This document shows, piece after piece, positions 11,901 to 22,183 of a stretch of DNA of 64,000 nucleotides. A program made the position numbers and the translations under genes. Origin of the DNA: Streptomyces sp. NBC_00390 (GTDB lineage Bacteria > Actinomycetota > Actinomycetes > Streptomycetales > Streptomycetaceae); NCBI RefSeq assembly GCF_036057275.1, contig NZ_CP107945.1, positions 1,798,001 through 1,862,000 of the forward strand. Reading direction: 5' to 3'. Each line of letters opens with the position of its first letter. Position 1 is the stretch's first letter. The notes below the pieces were generated by a model, which saw only the letters and a list, made by a program, of their open reading frames with translations, ran no database searches and was not told the origin of the DNA.

Positions 11901-14900
11901 CGTCCCAGCCACGGTTGGACGGGAATGCCGAGATGGCGTCACCGCCGGACGCCACCAGGTCCCACAGGGCCTCGGGCGAGTGGACGCCGCCCGGGAGGTG
12001 GCAGCTCATCGCCACGATGGCGATCGGATCGTCGGCCGCGACGGCCGTGTGCTGCTCCTGCAGCGCGGCGGCCTGCGATCCGATCAGCTCGCTCTGCAGG
12101 AAACGGGCGAGCGCCGTGGCGTTGGGGTAGTCGAAGACCACTGTGGGCGGCAGCGCGAGGCCGGTCGCCGTGTTGACCTTGTTGCGGAGTTCGACGGCGG
12201 TCAGGGAGTCGAAGCCGAGGTCCTTGAACGCCCGGTCGGGCTCGACGTCTGCCGCCGAGGCGTGGCCCAGGACGGCCGCGACGTGTGCGCGGACCAGGTC
12301 GATCAGGGTCTCGGTGCGCTTGGCCTCCGGCAGTCCGGCGAGCTGGGCCGCCAGGGGCGCGGTGCCCGCGGCGGCGTCGGCGGACTCGGCGCGGCGCATC
12401 TCGGGCAGCTCGGACAGCAGTGCGCTGGGGCGGCCGAGGGTGAACGGTCCGATGAACCGTTCCCAGTCGATGTCGGCCACAACGGCCACGGTGTCGTCGC
12501 AGTCCAGGGCGCGCTGGACCGCGGTCACGGCGAGCGCGGCGGGCAGGGAGATGACGCCGCGGCGGCGCAGGTGCTCCTCGTCGGCGTCGGTGACCATGCC
12601 GCCGTCGGCCCAGGGGCCCCAGGCGATCGCGGTGGCGGTCAGGCCCTCGGCCCTCCGCCGGGCGGCGAGCCCGTCGAGGAAGGCGTTGGCGGCCGCGTAG
12701 GCGGTCTGCAGTCCGCTGCCCCACACGCCGGCGATCGAGGAGAAGAGGACGAAGGCGTCCAGCTCCCGGTCGCCCAGCAGTTCGTCCAGGTGTGCGGCAC
12801 CGCCGGCCTTCGCCGCGATCGTGCGGGCGAAGTCGGCCGGGGTCAGCTCGTCGAAGGGGGCGAACTGTTCCACGCCCGCGGCGTGGAACACGGAGGTGAA
12901 GGTGTGCTCGGCGAGCAGCGCCGCCACGGCATCGCGGTCGGCGACGTCGCACGCGGCGAGGCTGACGCGTGCTCCCAGCTCCTCCAGTTCGGCCTTGAGT
13001 CCGGCCGCGCCGGGGGCGTCGGCGCCGCGGCGGCTGGTGAGCACGAGGTGCTCGGCGCCGGCACCGGCGAGCCAGCGGGCGACGTGCCCGCCCAGCGCAC
13101 CCGTACCACCGGTGATCAGGACCGTGCCGCGCGCCGACCAGGGCCGGCCGGCGCCGCTGCGGGCGTGGGTGAGCCGGGCGGTGAACACGCCGAAGGCACG
13201 GACAGCGACCTGGTCCTCCGCGGTGCTGGTGCCCTGGTTGAGTACGGCGGCGATACGGCTGGCGACGCGCTCGTCGACCGCCGTGGGCAGGTCGATCAGG
13301 CCGCCCCAGCGCCGGGCGTGCTCCAGGGCGAGGGCGCGGCCGAAGCCCCACACCTGGTTCTGCACCGCGCTGAGCGGTGCGTCGTCCGAGCGGCCGGTGG
13401 CCGCCGCGCCCCGGGTGGCGCACCACAGCGGCGCGTCGATGCCCGCATCGCCGAGCGCCTGGGCCAGTGCCACGGTCTGCGCGAGGCCGTGGGAGAGCGC
13501 GGGGTGCTCGGGCGAGGCGGTCTCGTCGATCGCGAGCAGCGACAGGATGCCGGCAAGTGATTCGGCTTCGGCTGCGGCCCGGGTCAGCTCGCCGGCCAGG
13601 GACTCGCGGTCGGCGTCCGCGCCGACCGTCAGCGGGATCAGGCGCGCGCCGCGTCCGGCGAGGGCCGCGCGGACCGTCCCGGCCCACTCGTCGCCCTCGG
13701 ACGCGGCGAACAGCCAGGTGCTGCCGGAGAGGTCGCCTGCGGGCAGGCCGTTCAGCGGCTGCCAGGTCAGCTGGTAGCGCCAGCCGTCCACGACGGACTG
13801 CTCGCGCCGCTGCCGCCGCCAGGCGGACAGCTTCGGGACCACGACGTCCAGTTCTTCGGCGCTCAGCCCCAGCGTGGCGGCGAGCGACTGGGCGTCCTCG
13901 CGCTCGACGCTCGCCCAGAACTCGGCGTCGACCGCGTCCACGAGGGCCGCCTCGGCCTCCGGGGCATCCAGCCAGTAGCGCTGCTGCTGGAAGGCGTAGG
14001 TGGGCAAGTCGGTCTTCCGTGCACCAGGGAGGAGCGCCTGCCAGTCCGGGGAGACGCCGTGCACGTGCAGTTCGGCAAGCGCGGCGGTGACGGCCTGCTG
14101 CTCCGGGCGGTCGGCACGCAGGACGGGCACGGTGACGACGTCGTCCGCGCAGGCCTGCGCCAGGGCGCTGAGGACGCCGCCGGGGCCGATCTCGACAAAG
14201 GTGCTCACGCCCAGGTCGTGCAGGGCCTGCACACCGTCGGCGAAGCGCACCGCCTCACGGACGTGGCGGACCCAGTACTCCGGCGTGTACGCCTCGGCGA
14301 GACGGCCCGTGAGGTTGGACACCACCGGAATCCGCGGCTCGCTGAAGGTCAGGCCGCGGACGACCTCGGCGAAGTCCTCCAGCATCGGGTCCATCAGCGG
14401 CGAGTGGAACGCGTGGCTGACCTTCAACCGGGAGGTCTTACAACCCTGACCGGCAAAGATCTCGGCAATCGCGGTGACCGCATCCTCCGCACCAGAAATC
14501 ACCACGGACCGCGGGCCGTTGATCGCCGCAATGCCGACCTGCTCGGTCAGGTGCGGCAGCACCTCGTCCTCGGTCGCCTGCACGGCAACCATCGCACCGC
14601 CGGCGGGCAGCGCCTGCATCAGTGCAGCGCGGGCGGACACCAGCTTCGCCGCATCCTCAAGCGACAGCACGCCCGCCACGTGCGCGGCCGCGATCTCGCC
14701 GACCGAGTGACCGGCCACGTAGTCGGGCCGGATGCCCCAGGACTCCAGGAGGCGGAACAGCGCCACCTCGACCGCGAAGAGGGCAGGCTGGGTGCACCCG
14801 GTCTGGTTGAGCTGCTCCGCGTCGGCGTCGAGCGTGACATCGAGGTGGGCACGGACCTCGTCGTGGGCCGCGGCGAAGGCCGGGAAGGCGTCGTAGAGTT

Positions 14901-16632
14901 CGCGTCCCATGCCGGCCCGCTGCGAGCCCTGGCCGGAGAACAGGAACCCGGTCTTGTCCCCGAGGCGGCCCGTACTCTGGACCACGGCCGCGGACGGGGT
15001 GCCCGACGCCAGTGCCCGTACGCCTTCGGTGAGTTCCTCCAGGCTCTCGCCGACGACGGCCGCCCGCCGGTCCCAGGCGGCTCGCGTCGTGGCGAGGGAG
15101 AAGCCGATGTCGGCCGGCGACCGGCCGGGGCCGCTCTCCAGGAAGGCGAGCAGGCGCTCGGCCTGGGCCCGCAGCGCCACGTCGCTCTTGGCCGAGAGCA
15201 CCCACGGCAGCGCGCCCGCGGGGGCCTCGATGGTCTCCTCGTCGAGGGCAGGGGCCTGCTCGATGATCGTGTGGGCGTTGGTGCCGCTGACGCCGAAGGA
15301 GGAGACGGCGGCACGGCGGGGGTGGTCCGACTCGGGCCACTGGACGGCCTCGGTCAGCAGCCTGACGCCGCCGGCCGTCCAGTCGACCTGGGTGGTCGGC
15401 TCGTCGACGTGCAGCGTCTGCGGCAGCACGCCGTTGCGGATGGCCATCACCATCTTGATCACACCGGCGACACCGGAAGCCGCCTGCGTGTGACCGATGT
15501 TGGACTTGATGGACCCCAGCCACAGCGGCTGGTCACCCGAGTGCTCCTGTCCGTACGTGGCGAGCAGCGCGTCGGTCTCGATCGGGTCGCCGAGGGTGGT
15601 GGCCGTGCCGTGCGCCTCCACCGCATCGACCTGGGAGGCGGTCAGCCGCGCGTTCTCCAGCGCCTGCTGGATCACGCGCACCTGCGACGGGCCGTTCGGG
15701 GCGGTCAGGCCGTTGGACGCGCCGTCCTGGTTCACGGCGCTGCCGCGGATGACGGCGAGCACGTCGTGGCCGAGCCGGCGGGCGTCGGACAGCCGCTCCA
15801 GCAGGAGCACGCCGACGCCTTCGGCCATGCCCGTGCCGTCGGCGGTCGAGGAGAACGCGCGGCAGCGGCCGTCGGGCGACAGGCCGCGCTGCGCGCTGAA
15901 CGCGATGAACGTGTTCGGCGTGGCCATCACGGTCACGCCGCCGGCGAGGGCGAGCGAGCACTCGCCGCGGCGCAGCGCCTGGGTGGCCAGGTGGAGCGCC
16001 ACCAGCGAGGACGAGCAAGCCGTGTCGACGGTGACGGCCGGGCCTTCGAGGCCGAGGGCGTACGAGATGCGGCCGGAGACCACGGCCGCGGTGTTCGCGG
16101 TGACGAGGTGGGCCTCGATGTCGCTGTCGCCCTGCCGCTGGAGGTAGGCGTGGTCCTGGCCGTTGGTGCCGACGAACACTCCGGCCCGGGTGCCCCGCGC
16201 GGTGGCGGGGTCGATGCCCGCGCGTTCGAAGGCCTCCCAGGAGGTCTGCAGGAGCAGCCGCTGCTGAGGGTCCATGACCAGGGCCTCGCGGGGGGAGATC
16301 CCGAAGAACGCGGGGTCGAAGTCGGCGGCGTCGTGGAGGAAGCCGCCCTCGCGCACGTACGTCCGGCCCGTCCGCTCGGGGTCGGGGTCGTAGATCGCGT
16401 CCAGGTCCCAGCCGCGGTCGGCGGGGAACTCGGTCACGGCGTCGCCGCCCGAGGAGACCAGGTGCCACAGGTCCTCGGGCGAGCCGACGCCGCCCGGGTA
16501 GCGGCAGGCCATCCCGACGATGACGATGGGCTCGGTGTCCTTCGCCTCCAGCTCACCCAGCTGCCTGCGGGTGTGGCGCAGGTCCACCATCACGCGCTTG
16601 AGGTAATCCCTGAGCTTGTCGTCGTTCGACAT
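1..16632 (-). CDS. pteA4: Polyene type I PKS, modules 8-11 (partial, runs off left edge)
   Basis: The reading frame is open from the ATG at 16632-16630 to position 1 (5544 codons, no stop), so the C-terminus is missing. A GAGGA ribosome binding site lies 8 nt before the ATG. The protein opens with a charged coiled-coil docking segment (first ~30 residues) typical of a PKS that receives a chain from an upstream subunit. Four KS domains follow, with active-site cysteines at residues 206, 1707, 3210 and 4736. Modules 8-10 are complete as KS-AT-KR-ACP; module 11 stops at the start of its KR. No DH or ER is present: the post-AT linker (DAEFW ... WRRQR) leads directly into the KR. All four ATs carry HAFH, the malonyl-CoA signature. 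These modules would install the 1,3-polyol of a filipin-type macrolide (C13, C11, C9, C7 hydroxyls by collinearity). It lies 34 bp downstream of pteA3 and probably shares its transcript. The symbol rests on architecture, not on a database match. Confidence 0.95.
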   Translation of the reverse strand, partial: MSNDDKLRDYLKRVMVDLRHTRRQLGELEAKDTEPIVIVGMACRYPGGVGSPEDLWHLVSSGGDAVTEFPADRGWDLDAIYDPDPERTGRTYVREGGFLHDAADFDPAFFGISPREALVMDPQQRLLLQTSWEAFERAGIDPATARGTRAGVFVGTNGQDHAYLQRQGDSDIEAHLVTANTAAVVSGRISYALGLEGPAVTVDTACSSSLVALHLATQALRRGECSLALAGGVTVMATPNTFIAFSAQRGLSPDGRCRAFSSTADGTGMAEGVGVLLLERLSDARRLGHDVLAVIRGSAVNQDGASNGLTAPNGPSQVRVIQQALENARLTASQVDAVEAHGTATTLGDPIETDALLATYGQEHSGDQPLWLGSIKSNIGHTQAASGVAGVIKMVMAIRNGVLPQTLHVDEPTTQVDWTAGGVRLLTEAVQWPESDHPRRAAVSSFGVSGTNAHTIIEQAPALDEETIEAPAGALPWVLSAKSDVALRAQAERLLAFLESGPGRSPADIGFSLATTRAAWDRRAAVVGESLEELTEGVRALASGTPSAAVVQSTGRLGDKTGFLFSGQGSQRAGMGRELYDAFPAFAAAHDEVRAHLDVTLDADAEQLNQTGCTQPALFAVEVALFRLLESWGIRPDYVAGHSVGEIAAAHVAGVLSLEDAAKLVSARAALMQALPAGGAMVAVQATEDEVLPHLTEQVGIAAINGPRSVVISGAEDAVTAIAEIFAGQGCKTSRLKVSHAFHSPLMDPMLEDFAEVVRGLTFSEPRIPVVSNLTGRLAEAYTPEYWVRHVREAVRFADGVQALHDLGVSTFVEIGPGGVLSALAQACADDVVTVPVLRADRPEQQAVTAALAELHVHGVSPDWQALLPGARKTDLPTYAFQQQRYWLDAPEAEAALVDAVDAEFWASVEREDAQSLAATLGLSAEELDVVVPKLSAWRRQRREQSVVDGWRYQLTWQPLNGLPAGDLSGSTWLFAASEGDEWAGTVRAALAGRGARLIPLTVGADADRESLAGELTRAAAEAESLAGILSLLAIDETASPEHPALSHGLAQTVALAQALGDAGIDAPLWCATRGAAATGRSDDAPLSAVQNQVWGFGRALALEHARRWGGLIDLPTAVDERVASRIAAVLNQGTSTAEDQVAVRAFGVFTARLTHARSGAGRPWSARGTVLITGGTGALGGHVARWLAGAGAEHLVLTSRRGADAPGAAGLKAELEELGARVSLAACDVADRDAVAALLAEHTFTSVFHAAGVEQFAPFDELTPADFARTIAAKAGGAAHLDELLGDRELDAFVLFSSIAGVWGSGLQTAYAAANAFLDGLAARRRAEGLTATAIAWGPWADGGMVTDADEEHLRRRGVISLPAALAVTAVQRALDCDDTVAVVADIDWERFIGPFTLGRPSALLSELPEMRRAESADAAAGTAPLAAQLAGLPEAKRTETLIDLVRAHVAAVLGHASAADVEPDRAFKDLGFDSLTAVELRNKVNTATGLALPPTVVFDYPNATALARFLQSELIGSQAAALQEQHTAVAADDPIAIVAMSCHLPGGVHSPEALWDLVASGGDAISAFPSNRGWDVDSLYDPDPEYLGKTYARDGGFLYDATDFDASFFGISPREALAMDPQQRLLLETSWEVFERAGITPGQLRGSRTGVFVGMAYQGYGADVRRTPEGVEGHRLVGGASSVVSGRVAYTFGLEGPAVTIDTACSSSLVALHLAIQSLRSGECTMALAGGVTVMASPTVFVEFSRQRGLSPDGRCKAFGADADGTGWAEGVGVVLVERLSDAVRNGHEVLAVVRGSAVNQDGASNGLTAPNGPAQQRVIRQALASAGLVPGDVDVVEAHGTGTTLGDPIEAQALIATYGQERAEDRPLWLGSLKSNIGHTQAAAGVAGVIKMVMAMRHGVLPRTLHAGEPTPHVDWSAGEVRLLTEAVEWPGSDRPRRAAISSFGVSGTNAHTIIEQAPASAELPPTPDSGAVVPWVLSGKGEAALRAQAARLAGHLDATDGRTASDVGLTLASRETFEDRAVLLAQGPDEFRQALAALAAGESAANVTLGRARTESKTGFLFSGQGSQRIGMGRELYEAYPVFAEAYDEVCARLDAPVDVDSEELNQTGSTQPALFAIEVALFRLLESWGIRPDYVAGHSVGEIAAAHVAGVLSLEDAAKLVSARAALMQALPAGGAMVAVQATEDEVLPHLTEQVGIAAINGPRSVVISGAEDAVTAIAEIFAGQGRKTSRLKVSHAFHSPLMDPMLEDFAEVVRGLTFSEPRIPVVSNLTGRLAEAYTPEYWVRHVREAVRFADGVQALHDLGVSTFVEIGPGGVLSALAQACADDVVTVPVLRADRPEQQAVTAALAELHVHGVSPDWQALFPGAHRVVLPTYAFQRERFWLEGDEDLAAATGAPADAADSGFWDTVEREDVESLAATLGVGADASLSAILPRLSAWRRQRREQSVVDGWRYRVTWKPLGALPEAGATGTWLLVTAGESEWAASVRTALGERGLELVTLVAGPGTDRGTLARELAGVGSVAGVLSLLAEDESASVGHPGLSHGLASTLCLVQALGDAGIDAPLWCATRGAVATGRSDRVDRPLQAQVWGFGRAAALEYPQRWGGLLDLPQLLDARTADRVAAVLGQAAEDQVAVRASGVFGRRLVRANRATAPAQAWSPRGTVLITGGTGALGGHVARWLAGSGAEHLLLTSRRGPAAPGAAELVAELEELGATATVVACDAADRDALRALLAEHPVNAVVHAAGVGDHVMIEDSDPAGFAGTVTAKAAGATHLDDLLAGQELDAFVMFSSGAGIWGGASQGAYSAANAYLDALAEHRRARGRTALAVSWGGWAEGGMAGVGDGEEMLRRRGLPPMQPALAISALQQALADGETTLTVVDFAWERFIGPFTVTRPSALLSDVPEARRALEAPAPRGAEAGNSLAAKLAGLPAGEQNRTLVDLVRTHAAAVLGHDGATAVEPGRAFNDLGLDSLTAVELRNKLTADTGLKLPTTLVFDYPNATALARFLRAELLGSQTAALQERSTAADDNEPIAIVAMSCRLPGGVGSPEDLWQLVMSGGDAIAGFPEDRGWDIEGLYDPDPGTPGKTYARDGGFLYDAGDFDAALFGISPREALAMDPQQRLLLEASWEAFERAGIDPASLKGSRTGVFVGMSFQGYGAGLPQVPEGVEGHLLTGSAASVVSGRVAYSFGLEGPAVTVDTACSSSLVALHLAIQSLRNGESTMAVAGGVNVMAVPAAFVEFSRQRGLSADGRCKAFGAGADGTGWAEGVGVVLVERLSDAVRNGHDVLAVVRGSAVNQDGASNGLTAPNGPAQQRVIRQALASAGLTEADVDVVEAHGTGTALGDPIEAQALLATYGQDRSEGEPLWLGSLKSNIGHAQAASGVAGVIKMVMAMRHGVLPRTLHADEPTPHVDWSVGTVRLLTDAVEWPESDRPRRAGISSFGVSGTNAHTIIEQAPAAEPAAVAPVEVASATVPWVLSGKSEAALRAQAERLLSLTAEGAEPSLTDVGFSLATTRAALEYRAAVGGADRGRIAEGLRALASGAPAPGVVLGRADAGQVGFLFSGQGSQRPGMGRELYEAFPVFAEAYDQVCAHLDRHLDRPLRDVAFGADGHGDGDELNRTAFTQPALFAHEVAVHRLLESWGVRPDYLAGHSVGEIAAAHVAGVLSLEDAATLVTARARLMQALPAGGAMVALQAIEDEVLPHLTDLVSIAAVNGPRSVVISGDEDAVAAIAEDFARQGRKTSRLTVSHAFHSPLMDPVLDDFARVVGGLRFEQPKVPVVSNVTGELIAVYTADYWVRHVREAVRFADGVRTLGDLGVTTFVEVGPGGVLSGMVQGCLDGAVTVPAVRSGSPEPEALTGAVAQLHVHGVPVDWRAFFAGRGARRADLPTYAFQHQRYWLETTAPTATAAGTDAVEAGFWETVEREDAQSLAATLDLPAEQLDAVLPRLSAWRQQQRRESAVEGWSYRAGWKPLSGLRTHELPGDWLFLVTEETEWTAAVADGLTARGARLIAVVADPATDRGTLLRQLGDAVRETPVEGVISLLGTDERPHPEHPALSVGTALSLALVQALGDAGIDAPLWALTRSAMSTGRSDAVPSAAQNAVWGLGRVAALEHAQRWGGLVDLPETIDDRIAGRLAAVLGQSTEDQVAIRARGVFGRRLTHTAARRNGRAGHRWSPRGTVLITGGTGALGGHVARWLAGAGAEHLVLTSRRGLDAPGAGALKTELEAAGARVTVAACDVADREALAALLAQHPVNAVVHTAGVDHLEPLDGMTPGSFADVLSAKAAGALHLDALLACQELDAFVLFSSVAGVWGSGYQAAYAAANALLDGLAERRRAQGLTATAVAWGPWAGGGMAESDGADERLRRRGLIPIPAALAVAGLRQALDSGETTATVADIDWERFLPPFTVGRPSALLGDLPETERILTAGSRTDETGTAAASPLAARLAGMPGTEQHTLLVELVRTHAAAVLGHSGVGEVEADRAFKDLGLDSLTAVELRNKLNAETGLALPPTLVFDYPNAHALARQLHTEITGRTAAAAPETAIAPAEDDDPIAIVGMACRYPGGVRSPEDLWQLVVSGGDAVGEFPADRGWDVEGIYDPDPDAPGKTYTRRGGFLYEAGEFDPGFFGISPREAVAMDPQQRLLLETTWETFERAGIDAESVRGSRTGVFVGSGYQDYAAQAFNAIDDSEGFFGTGNSASIMSGRIAYTLGLEGPAVTVDTACSSSLVALHWAVQALRNGECSMALAGGVMVMSTPRAFVEFSRQRGLAADGRCKAFGAGADGTGWAEGVGMLLVERLSDARRNGHQVLAVVRGSAINQDGASNGLTAPNGPAQQRVIRQALASAGLSPAQVDVVEAHGTGTRLGDPIEAQALLATYGRERPEGRPLWLGSLKSNIGHAQAAAGVGGIIKMVMAMRHGVIPQTLHVEEPTPHVDWSAGEVRLLTEAMEWPETDHPRRAAVSSFGVSGTNAHTIIEQAPAHDEEATTPLAPALLPWVLSAKSSAALRDQARRLLSFVEEGMSPADVGFSLATTRSTLRHRAAVIGESCDDFRRGLGYLAAGMPSPGIVQGRPGGKAGFLFSGQGSQRLGMGRELYEAFPVFAEAYDEVCARLDAPVDVDAETLHQTGCTQPALFAVEVALFRLFESWGVRPDYVTGHSVGEIAAAHVAGVLSLDDAAKLVSARAALMQALPADGAMVAVQATEDEVLPHLTEQVGIAAINGPQSVVISGAEDAVLEIAEVFTQQGRKTSRLKVSHAFHSPLMDPMLEDFTEVVRGLTFSEPQIPVVSNLTGRLAEPYTPEYWVRHVREAVRFADGVQTLHDLGVSTFVEIGPGGVLSGMAQGCLDEAVTVPVLRADRPERQALVTALAHLHTHGVPVDWSAFFSGARKVDLPTYAFQHERYWVDVPQTTAAAAVADPVDAEFWETVEREDLQALAGTLDIRAEDAFSDVLPRLSSWRRQRKEQSTVDGWRYGITWKGIPVPEGPARNGVWLVPVSAAQLGDDWVTACLRGLTDRGLAPLPVPVEPATGRKDL
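2985..7535 (-). other. PKS module 10: KS-AT-KR-ACP
   Basis: KS about 7530-6250 (Cys codon 7003-7005), AT about 5945-4910 with HAFH (malonyl), KR about 4710-3420, ACP about 3250-3010 with DLGLDSL. The KR lacks the LDD motif (it reads [14 protein letters not shown]) and has Trp in [10 protein letters not shown], so it is an A-type ketoreductase. Predicted role: C9 hydroxyl. Confidence 0.85.
9531..10238. repeat. AT-domain duplication, modules 9 and 8
   Basis: About 700 bp of the module 9 AT recurs at 14034-14741 (module 8, offset 4503) with only a few differences by eye. Copies diverge abruptly on both sides. This suggests recent duplication or gene conversion between adjacent modules. Confidence 0.8.
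10691..11575. repeat. KS-domain duplication, module 9 and module 6 (between genes)
   Basis: The 885-bp stretch recurs at 26214-27098 in pteA2 (offset 15523). Line-by-line comparison shows a single difference (C at 11554, T at 27077). It begins in the linker before the KS on the + strand (end of KS in coding sense) and stops abruptly inside the KS, which fits gene conversion. Confidence 0.9.
12070..16545 (-). other. PKS module 8: KS-AT-KR-ACP
   Basis: KS about 16535-15255 (Cys codon 16015-16017), AT about 14945-13960 with HAFH (malonyl), KR about 13780-12480, ACP about 12330-12100 with DLGFDSL. The KR has no LDD (it reads [14 protein letters not shown]) and has Trp in [10 protein letters not shown], so it is A-type. 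This is the first A-type KR in the chain; all earlier ones are B-type. Predicted role: C13 hydroxyl. Confidence 0.85.
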
Positions 16633-16666
16633 GTTTTACGTCCTCGATAGCAGTGCGTGAGAAGAT

Positions 16667-19600
16667 TCAGGCAGACCCGAGCTCTTGGTCGATGAGGTCG
16701 AACATCTCGTCGTCGGTGGCGGCGTCGATCCGGTCGAGGTCGAAGTCGCGGTCGGTGCCGGGGCCGGCGTCGGCGGTGTTCGCCGCGGTGTCCTGCTGGG
16801 TGTCGGTCCACTTCCAGAGCAGCGCCTTGAGCCGGGCGGTGACCTTGTCCCGTACCGCGTCCTGCGGGTCGAGCGCGGCGAGCTGGGCTTCCAGCCGGTC
16901 CAGTTCGTCGAGCACCGGCGAGGTTTCGGCGCCGAGGTCGAGGACCAGGTCCTTGTGCAGGAGCCGGGCGATTGCGACCGGGTTGGGGTGGTCGAAGACG
17001 AGGGTGGGCTTGAGCCGGAGCCCGGTCGCGGCCTTGAGCCGGTTGCGGAGCTCCACGCTGGTCAGGGAGTCGAAGCCGATATCCCGGAAGGCCGTGGTGG
17101 GCTCGATCCGGTCCGCAGTGGCGTGGCCCAGGGCCGCGGCCGCCTGCTTGCGGACCAGGTCCAGCAGCACCTTCTCCCGGTCTGCCTCTGGCATCCCGGC
17201 GAGGCGCCGGGCCAGGGCGGGGGTGCTGGCGGCCGCGGCCTCCTCGGCCGTGCCGCCGGTGTCGCCGACGAGGCCGCGGAAGACCGCGGGCAGCATGCCG
17301 GCGCGGGCCATGGAGCGCAGCCCCGCGACGTCCAGCCGGACCGGCACGATCACCGGCCGGTCAACGGTGAGGGCGGCGTCGAACAGTGCCAGCCCCTCCG
17401 CGGAGGTGAACGGCACGACCCCGGCCTGGCCCATCCGGTTGCGATCGGCGTCGGTGATCCGGTCGCCCATGCCGCCGTTGTCCGTCCACAGGCCCCACGC
17501 CAGCGAGGTACCGGGCAGGCCCGCGGCCCGGCGCTGCCGCGCCAGCCCGTCCAGGAAGGCGTTGGCCGCCGCGTAGCTCGCCGCGCCGGCGCTGCCCAGG
17601 ACTCCGGCGAGGGAGGAGAAGAGCACGAACGCGGAGAGGTCCAGGTCCTTGGTCAGCTCGTGCAGGTGCAGCGCCCCGTCGGCCTTCGGCCGCAGCACGG
17701 TGTCCAGGCGCTCCGGGGTCAGTGCGGTGATCACGCCGTCGTCCAGAGCGGCCGCCGCGTGCACCACGGCCACGAGCGGTTGCTCGGCCGGGACCGAGGC
17801 CAGGAGCTCCGCGAGGGCGTCCCGGTCCGCGATGTCGCAGGCGGCCACGTCGACGTGCGCGCCAAGCTCGGACAGGGCGGCGACGACTTCGCCGATGCCT
17901 TCGGCGGCGGGGCCGCGGCGGCTGACCAGGAGCAGCCTCCGTGCGCCGCGTTCGGCGACGAGGTGCCGCGCGAACGACAGTCCGAGGCCACCGGTCGCGC
18001 CGGTGAGCAGCACGGTCCCTTCGGGGTCCCACGCGTGATCGGTGGGCTCCTCGGACGGGGCGATCCGGGCGAGGCGCGGTACGAACAGCTTGCCGCCGCG
18101 CACTGCGGCCTGCGGCTCGTCGAGGGCGGCGAGCGCCGCCACCAGCGCGGGGTCAACACCCCCGTCCGCGACGGAGTCGTCCGCGTCGATGAGCAGGAGC
18201 CGGTCCGGGTGCTCGGACTGGGCCGACTTCACCAGGCCGACCACCGCGACGTGTGCGAGGTCCGGCGCCGCTCCGTCCAGGTCGACGGCTCCGCGCGTCA
18301 TCACCACGAGCCGCGCATCGGAGAACTGCTCGTCGGCGACCCACTTCTGGACGGCCGACAGCACACCGGCCAGTAACTCGCGTGTCGCCGAGGCGGCACC
18401 GCCCTCGCTCGGGGCGCAGGGCAGGAGCACGTGGGCGGGCGGGGCCGCACCGTCGTCGACCGCCTTACGGAGCGCGTCGATGTCGGCGTAGCGGCCGTCG
18501 CCGCCAAGGACCGCCCACTCGGCCTCGGGAGCGGAAGCAGCCGGGGCGGTGTGCTCGACCCAGTCGACCTCGAACATCCAGTCCTGGTGCGCCACGCGCG
18601 ATGCCAGCACCTGCTGTGGAGACACCGTCTGCGTCCGCAGGGACGCCACCGAGGCGACGGGAGCACCGTCGGCGTCGGCCAGTTCGATCGCCACCGCGTC
18701 GCCGTCGGCAGCGGGCCGGACCCGTAGGCGCACGGTCCCTGCTCCCGGGGCGTGCACGGACGTGCCGCTCCAGGCGTAGGGCATGAGCACCTGGCCGGGA
18801 TCGCCGGCACGGTCGAGCGCCAGGGTGTCCAGGACGGCGTCCAGCAGTACGGGGTGAAGGCCGTAGCGGTCCGCCCGGTCCCGCTCCGCGAGAGGCAGCG
18901 CGGCCTCGGCGTACAGCTCGTCCCCGGCGCGCCAGGCGGCGCGCAGGCTCGGATGGTCCTCGACGTCCACCGGCTCGGCGCCCGCCGGCGGCCAGATCAC
19001 CATGTCGAACTCCGCCGCCGGAGCACTGCGGGTGAGTTCTCCGGTGACGTGGCAGACCCACGGCTCGTCGGCGCCGCCGGCGGCGGCCCGGCTGAAGACC
19101 CGCACCGACCGCCGGTCGGTGTCGTCGCCCGCGCCGACCTGCACCTGGATGCGGACGGCGCCCTGTTCTGCCAGGACCAGCGGGGCGTCCACGTCCAGCT
19201 GTTCCAGATGCGGGAACCCGGCCTGCCGGCCCGCGCCCAGTGCGAGCTCCACGAACGCAGCGACCGGGAGCACCGGCACCCCGCCGACCGTGTGTTCCGC
19301 GATCCAGGGCGTGTCGGCCAGGGACAGACGGCCGGTGAACAGCACGTCCTGTCCCCCGGCAGTCTCCACCACCGCGCCGAGCAGGGGGTGACCGGAGGAG
19401 TCCAGGCCCGCCGAGGAGACGTCGAGCGCGGCCGTGCCTTCGAGCCAGTAGCGCTCGCGCTGGAAGGCATAGGTGGGCAGGCCGACGCGGCCAGCTGCGG
19501 GGAACAGCGCCTGCCAGTCCGGGGAGACGCCGTGGGTGTGCAGCCGGCCGACAGCGAGAGTGATCGCCTGCGGTTCGGGGCGGTCGGTGCGCAGGGCAGG

Positions 19601-22150
19601 GACGGTGACGACGTCGCCGTCGAGGCAGCCCTGGGCGAGCGCGCTGAGGACGCCGCCGGGGCCGATCTCGACGAAGGTGCTCACGCCCAGGTCGTGCAGG
19701 GTCTGCACACCGTCGGCAAAGCGGACGGCCTCGCGAACGTGGCGGACCCAATACTCGGGGGTGTATGCCTCGGACACGCCGCCCGTGAGGTTGGAGACCA
19801 CCGGAATCTGCGGCTCGCTGAAGGACAGAGCGCGTACGACGTCGGCGAAGTCCTCCAGCATCGGGTCCATCAGCGGCGAGTGGAAGGCGTGACTGACCTT
19901 CAGCCGCGACGTCTTACGACCCTGCTGCGTGAAGACCTCGGCGATCTCCAGCACGGCATCCTCGGCACCGGAAATCACCACGGACTGAGGCCCGTTGATC
20001 GCCGCGATACCCACCTGCTCGGTGAGGTGCGGCAGCACCTCGTCCTCGGTCGCCTGGACCGCCACCATCGCACCGTCCGCAGGCAGCGCCTGCATCAACG
20101 CAGCACGCGCCAACACCAACTTCGCCGCGTCATCGAGCGACAGCACGCCCGCCACATGCGCGGCTGCAATCTCGCCCACGGAGTGACCGGCCACGTAGTC
20201 GGGCCGGATGCCCCAGGATTCCAGGAGCCGGAACAGCGCCACCTCGACCGCGAACAACGCGGGCTGGGTGCACCCGGTCTGGTGAAGCGTTTCAGCATCG
20301 ACATCGACCGGCGCATCCAGCCGCGCACACACCTCGTCATAAGCCGCAGCAAACGCGGGGTACGCCTCGTACAGCTCGCGCCCCATCCCCAGCCGCTGCG
20401 AACCCTGCCCCGAGAACAAGAACCCGACCTTGCCCCGGGCGGCATCGGCGCGCCCCGTCACCACGTGTGCCGCGGGCTTGCCTGCTGCGAGTGCGGTCAG
20501 CCCTGCGCGCAACTCGTCGGCGTCGGCACCGACCACCGCAGCCCGGTGCTCCAGCGCCGACCGGGTGGCCGCCAGCGAGAACCCCACGTCGGCCGGCGAC
20601 GCGGCCGCGAGGTCCACGGACGACAGCAGCCGCTGCGCCTGCTCCCGCAGCGCCTCCCCGGTCTTTCCGGAGAGCACCCACGGGACCACCGAGGTCCGCG
20701 GCCGAAGCGGCTCGTCGACCGCCGCACCTTCACCCCCGGCCGTGTCGTCGGCCGGTTCCTCCGCCGCCGGTTCGGTCGCCTGCTCAAGGATGACGTGCGC
20801 GTTGGTGCCGCTGATCCCGAACGAGGAGATCCCGGCCCGGCGCGGGTGGTCCGACTCCGGCCACACGACCGCCTCGGTCAGCAGCTCGACCGAGCCGGCC
20901 GACCAGTCGACCTGCGGGGTCGGCCGGTCGACGTGCAGCGTCTGCGGCAGCACTCCGTGCTGCATCGCCAGCACCATCTTGATCACGCCGGCGACACCCG
21001 CCGCAGCCTGCGTGTGGCCGATGTTCGACTTCAGCGAGCCGAGCAGGAGCGGCCGTTCGCGGTCCTGTCCGTAGGTCGCCAGCAGCGCCTGCGCCTCGAT
21101 CGGGTCGCCGAGGTTCGTGCCCGTGCCATGTGCTTCGACGGCGTCGATCTCCTCGGCGGACAGCCCACCGCTGGCCAGCGCCTCGAGGATCACGCGCTGC
21201 TGCGAAGGACCGTTCGGCGCGGTCAGGCCGTTGGACGCGCCGTCCTGGTTCACCGCGCTGCCCCGGACGACAGCGAGCACCTGGTGGCCGAGCCGGCGGG
21301 CGTCCCGCAGGCTCTCGACCAGCAGCAGGCCAGCGCCTTCGGACCATGACGCGCCGTCCGCGGCCGCCGCGAAGGACTTGCAGCGGCCGTCGGGGGCGAG
21401 GCCGCGCTGGCGGCTGAACTCGACGAACGCGCTCGGGCCCGCCATGACCGTCACACCGCCGGCGAGCGCCATGGAGCACTCGCCGTTGCGCAGTGCCTGC
21501 ACGGCGAGGTGCAGGGCGACGAGCGAGGACGAGCAGGCGGTGTCGATGGTGACCGCGGGGCCCTCGAAGCCGAAGGTGTAGGCGATGCGCCCGGAGGCGA
21601 CGCTGCCGGAGTTGCCGGTGCTGAGCAGCCCTTCGACGCCGTCGGGGAGGACGCCGGGCGTGAAGCCGTAGTCGTGGTACATCAGGCCGGCAAAGACGCC
21701 GGTGCGACTGCCCTTGAGGGGGGCGAGGTCGATGCCCGCGTGCTCGAAGACTTCCCATGCGGTCTCCAGCAGCAGCCGCTGCTGAGGGTCCATCGCCAGG
21801 GCCTCGCGCGGGCTGATCCCGAAGAAGTCCGCGTCGAAGTCCGCCGCGTCGTGGAGGAATCCGCCTTGCCGGGTGTAGACCTTGCCCGGCTGCTCGGGGT
21901 CGGGGTCGTAGAGCGAGTCGACGTCCCAGCCGCGGTCCTCGGGAAACTGCGAGATCGCGTCGCCGCCCTCGGCCAGCAGCCGCCACAGCGCCTCGGGGGA
22001 GCCGATGCCGCCGGGGAACCGGCAGCTCATGCCCACGATGGCGATCGGCTCCTGGTCCCGGGCCTCCAGTTCGCGCACGCGCCGCCGGGCCTGGCGCAGG
22101 TCGGTGGTGGCCCGCTTGAGGTAGTCCCGGAGCTTGTCTTCGTTCATCAT
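16667..22150 (-). CDS. pteA3: Polyene type I PKS, module 7 (KS-AT-degenerate DH-KR-ACP)
   Basis: A single-module PKS of 1827 residues. Two tandem ATG codons open the frame (22150 and 22147); the second gives the usual [10 protein letters not shown] start, so either may be used. The order is an N-terminal coiled-coil docking helix, KS (Cys206; about 22050-20780), AT (about 20440-19440, HAFH, malonyl), a DH-like region (19400-18610), KR (about 18580-17330, LDD present so B-type, SxxxY intact), ACP (DIGFDSL, about 17180-16950) and an acidic C-terminal docking segment. The DH has lost an essential block (separate entry), so the module should leave a hydroxyl. That matches the filipin C15 hydroxyl immediately after the pentaene. 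It lies 33 bp after pteA2 and 34 bp before pteA4, in one presumed operon. Confidence 0.96.
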   Translation of the reverse strand: MMNEDKLRDYLKRATTDLRQARRRVRELEARDQEPIAIVGMSCRFPGGIGSPEALWRLLAEGGDAISQFPEDRGWDVDSLYDPDPEQPGKVYTRQGGFLHDAADFDADFFGISPREALAMDPQQRLLLETAWEVFEHAGIDLAPLKGSRTGVFAGLMYHDYGFTPGVLPDGVEGLLSTGNSGSVASGRIAYTFGFEGPAVTIDTACSSSLVALHLAVQALRNGECSMALAGGVTVMAGPSAFVEFSRQRGLAPDGRCKSFAAAADGASWSEGAGLLLVESLRDARRLGHQVLAVVRGSAVNQDGASNGLTAPNGPSQQRVILEALASGGLSAEEIDAVEAHGTGTNLGDPIEAQALLATYGQDRERPLLLGSLKSNIGHTQAAAGVAGVIKMVLAMQHGVLPQTLHVDRPTPQVDWSAGSVELLTEAVVWPESDHPRRAGISSFGISGTNAHVILEQATEPAAEEPADDTAGGEGAAVDEPLRPRTSVVPWVLSGKTGEALREQAQRLLSSVDLAAASPADVGFSLAATRSALEHRAAVVGADADELRAGLTALAAGKPAAHVVTGRADAARGKVGFLFSGQGSQRLGMGRELYEAYPAFAAAYDEVCARLDAPVDVDAETLHQTGCTQPALFAVEVALFRLLESWGIRPDYVAGHSVGEIAAAHVAGVLSLDDAAKLVLARAALMQALPADGAMVAVQATEDEVLPHLTEQVGIAAINGPQSVVISGAEDAVLEIAEVFTQQGRKTSRLKVSHAFHSPLMDPMLEDFADVVRALSFSEPQIPVVSNLTGGVSEAYTPEYWVRHVREAVRFADGVQTLHDLGVSTFVEIGPGGVLSALAQGCLDGDVVTVPALRTDRPEPQAITLAVGRLHTHGVSPDWQALFPAAGRVGLPTYAFQRERYWLEGTAALDVSSAGLDSSGHPLLGAVVETAGGQDVLFTGRLSLADTPWIAEHTVGGVPVLPVAAFVELALGAGRQAGFPHLEQLDVDAPLVLAEQGAVRIQVQVGAGDDTDRRSVRVFSRAAAGGADEPWVCHVTGELTRSAPAAEFDMVIWPPAGAEPVDVEDHPSLRAAWRAGDELYAEAALPLAERDRADRYGLHPVLLDAVLDTLALDRAGDPGQVLMPYAWSGTSVHAPGAGTVRLRVRPAADGDAVAIELADADGAPVASVASLRTQTVSPQQVLASRVAHQDWMFEVDWVEHTAPAASAPEAEWAVLGGDGRYADIDALRKAVDDGAAPPAHVLLPCAPSEGGAASATRELLAGVLSAVQKWVADEQFSDARLVVMTRGAVDLDGAAPDLAHVAVVGLVKSAQSEHPDRLLLIDADDSVADGGVDPALVAALAALDEPQAAVRGGKLFVPRLARIAPSEEPTDHAWDPEGTVLLTGATGGLGLSFARHLVAERGARRLLLVSRRGPAAEGIGEVVAALSELGAHVDVAACDIADRDALAELLASVPAEQPLVAVVHAAAALDDGVITALTPERLDTVLRPKADGALHLHELTKDLDLSAFVLFSSLAGVLGSAGAASYAAANAFLDGLARQRRAAGLPGTSLAWGLWTDNGGMGDRITDADRNRMGQAGVVPFTSAEGLALFDAALTVDRPVIVPVRLDVAGLRSMARAGMLPAVFRGLVGDTGGTAEEAAAASTPALARRLAGMPEADREKVLLDLVRKQAAAALGHATADRIEPTTAFRDIGFDSLTSVELRNRLKAATGLRLKPTLVFDHPNPVAIARLLHKDLVLDLGAETSPVLDELDRLEAQLAALDPQDAVRDKVTARLKALLWKWTDTQQDTAANTADAGPGTDRDFDLDRIDAATDDEMFDLIDQELGSA
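18610..19400 (-). other. Degenerate dehydratase domain of module 7
   Basis: The N-terminal catalytic motif HxxxGxxxxP survives (His953). Compared with the other DH domains here, about 15 residues are missing in frame at residue ~1064, removing the YGPxFxGL block: the sequence passes from PVDVED straight into HPSLRAAW. The second catalytic motif reads D1104-AVL-D1108, whereas the active DHs end it with His. Both changes argue that this DH does not dehydrate. Known family logic: DH activity needs the His/Asp dyad and the YGP loop. Confidence 0.85.
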
Positions 22151-22183
22151 CGGTGTTGCCCGCCCCTTTTCGGCCTGCGCAGT

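Larger units (their letters stand above)
7560..12045 (-). other. PKS module 9: KS-AT-KR-ACP
   Basis: KS about 12040-10755 (Cys codon 11512-11514), AT about 10450-9470 with HAFH (malonyl), KR about 9270-7980, ACP about 7800-7600 with DLGLDSL. The KR reads [14 protein letters not shown] in place of an LDD motif and has Trp in SSGAGIWGG, which makes it A-type. Most of the KS is a near-exact copy of the module 6 KS in another gene (see repeat at 10691). Predicted role: C11 hydroxyl. Confidence 0.85.
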
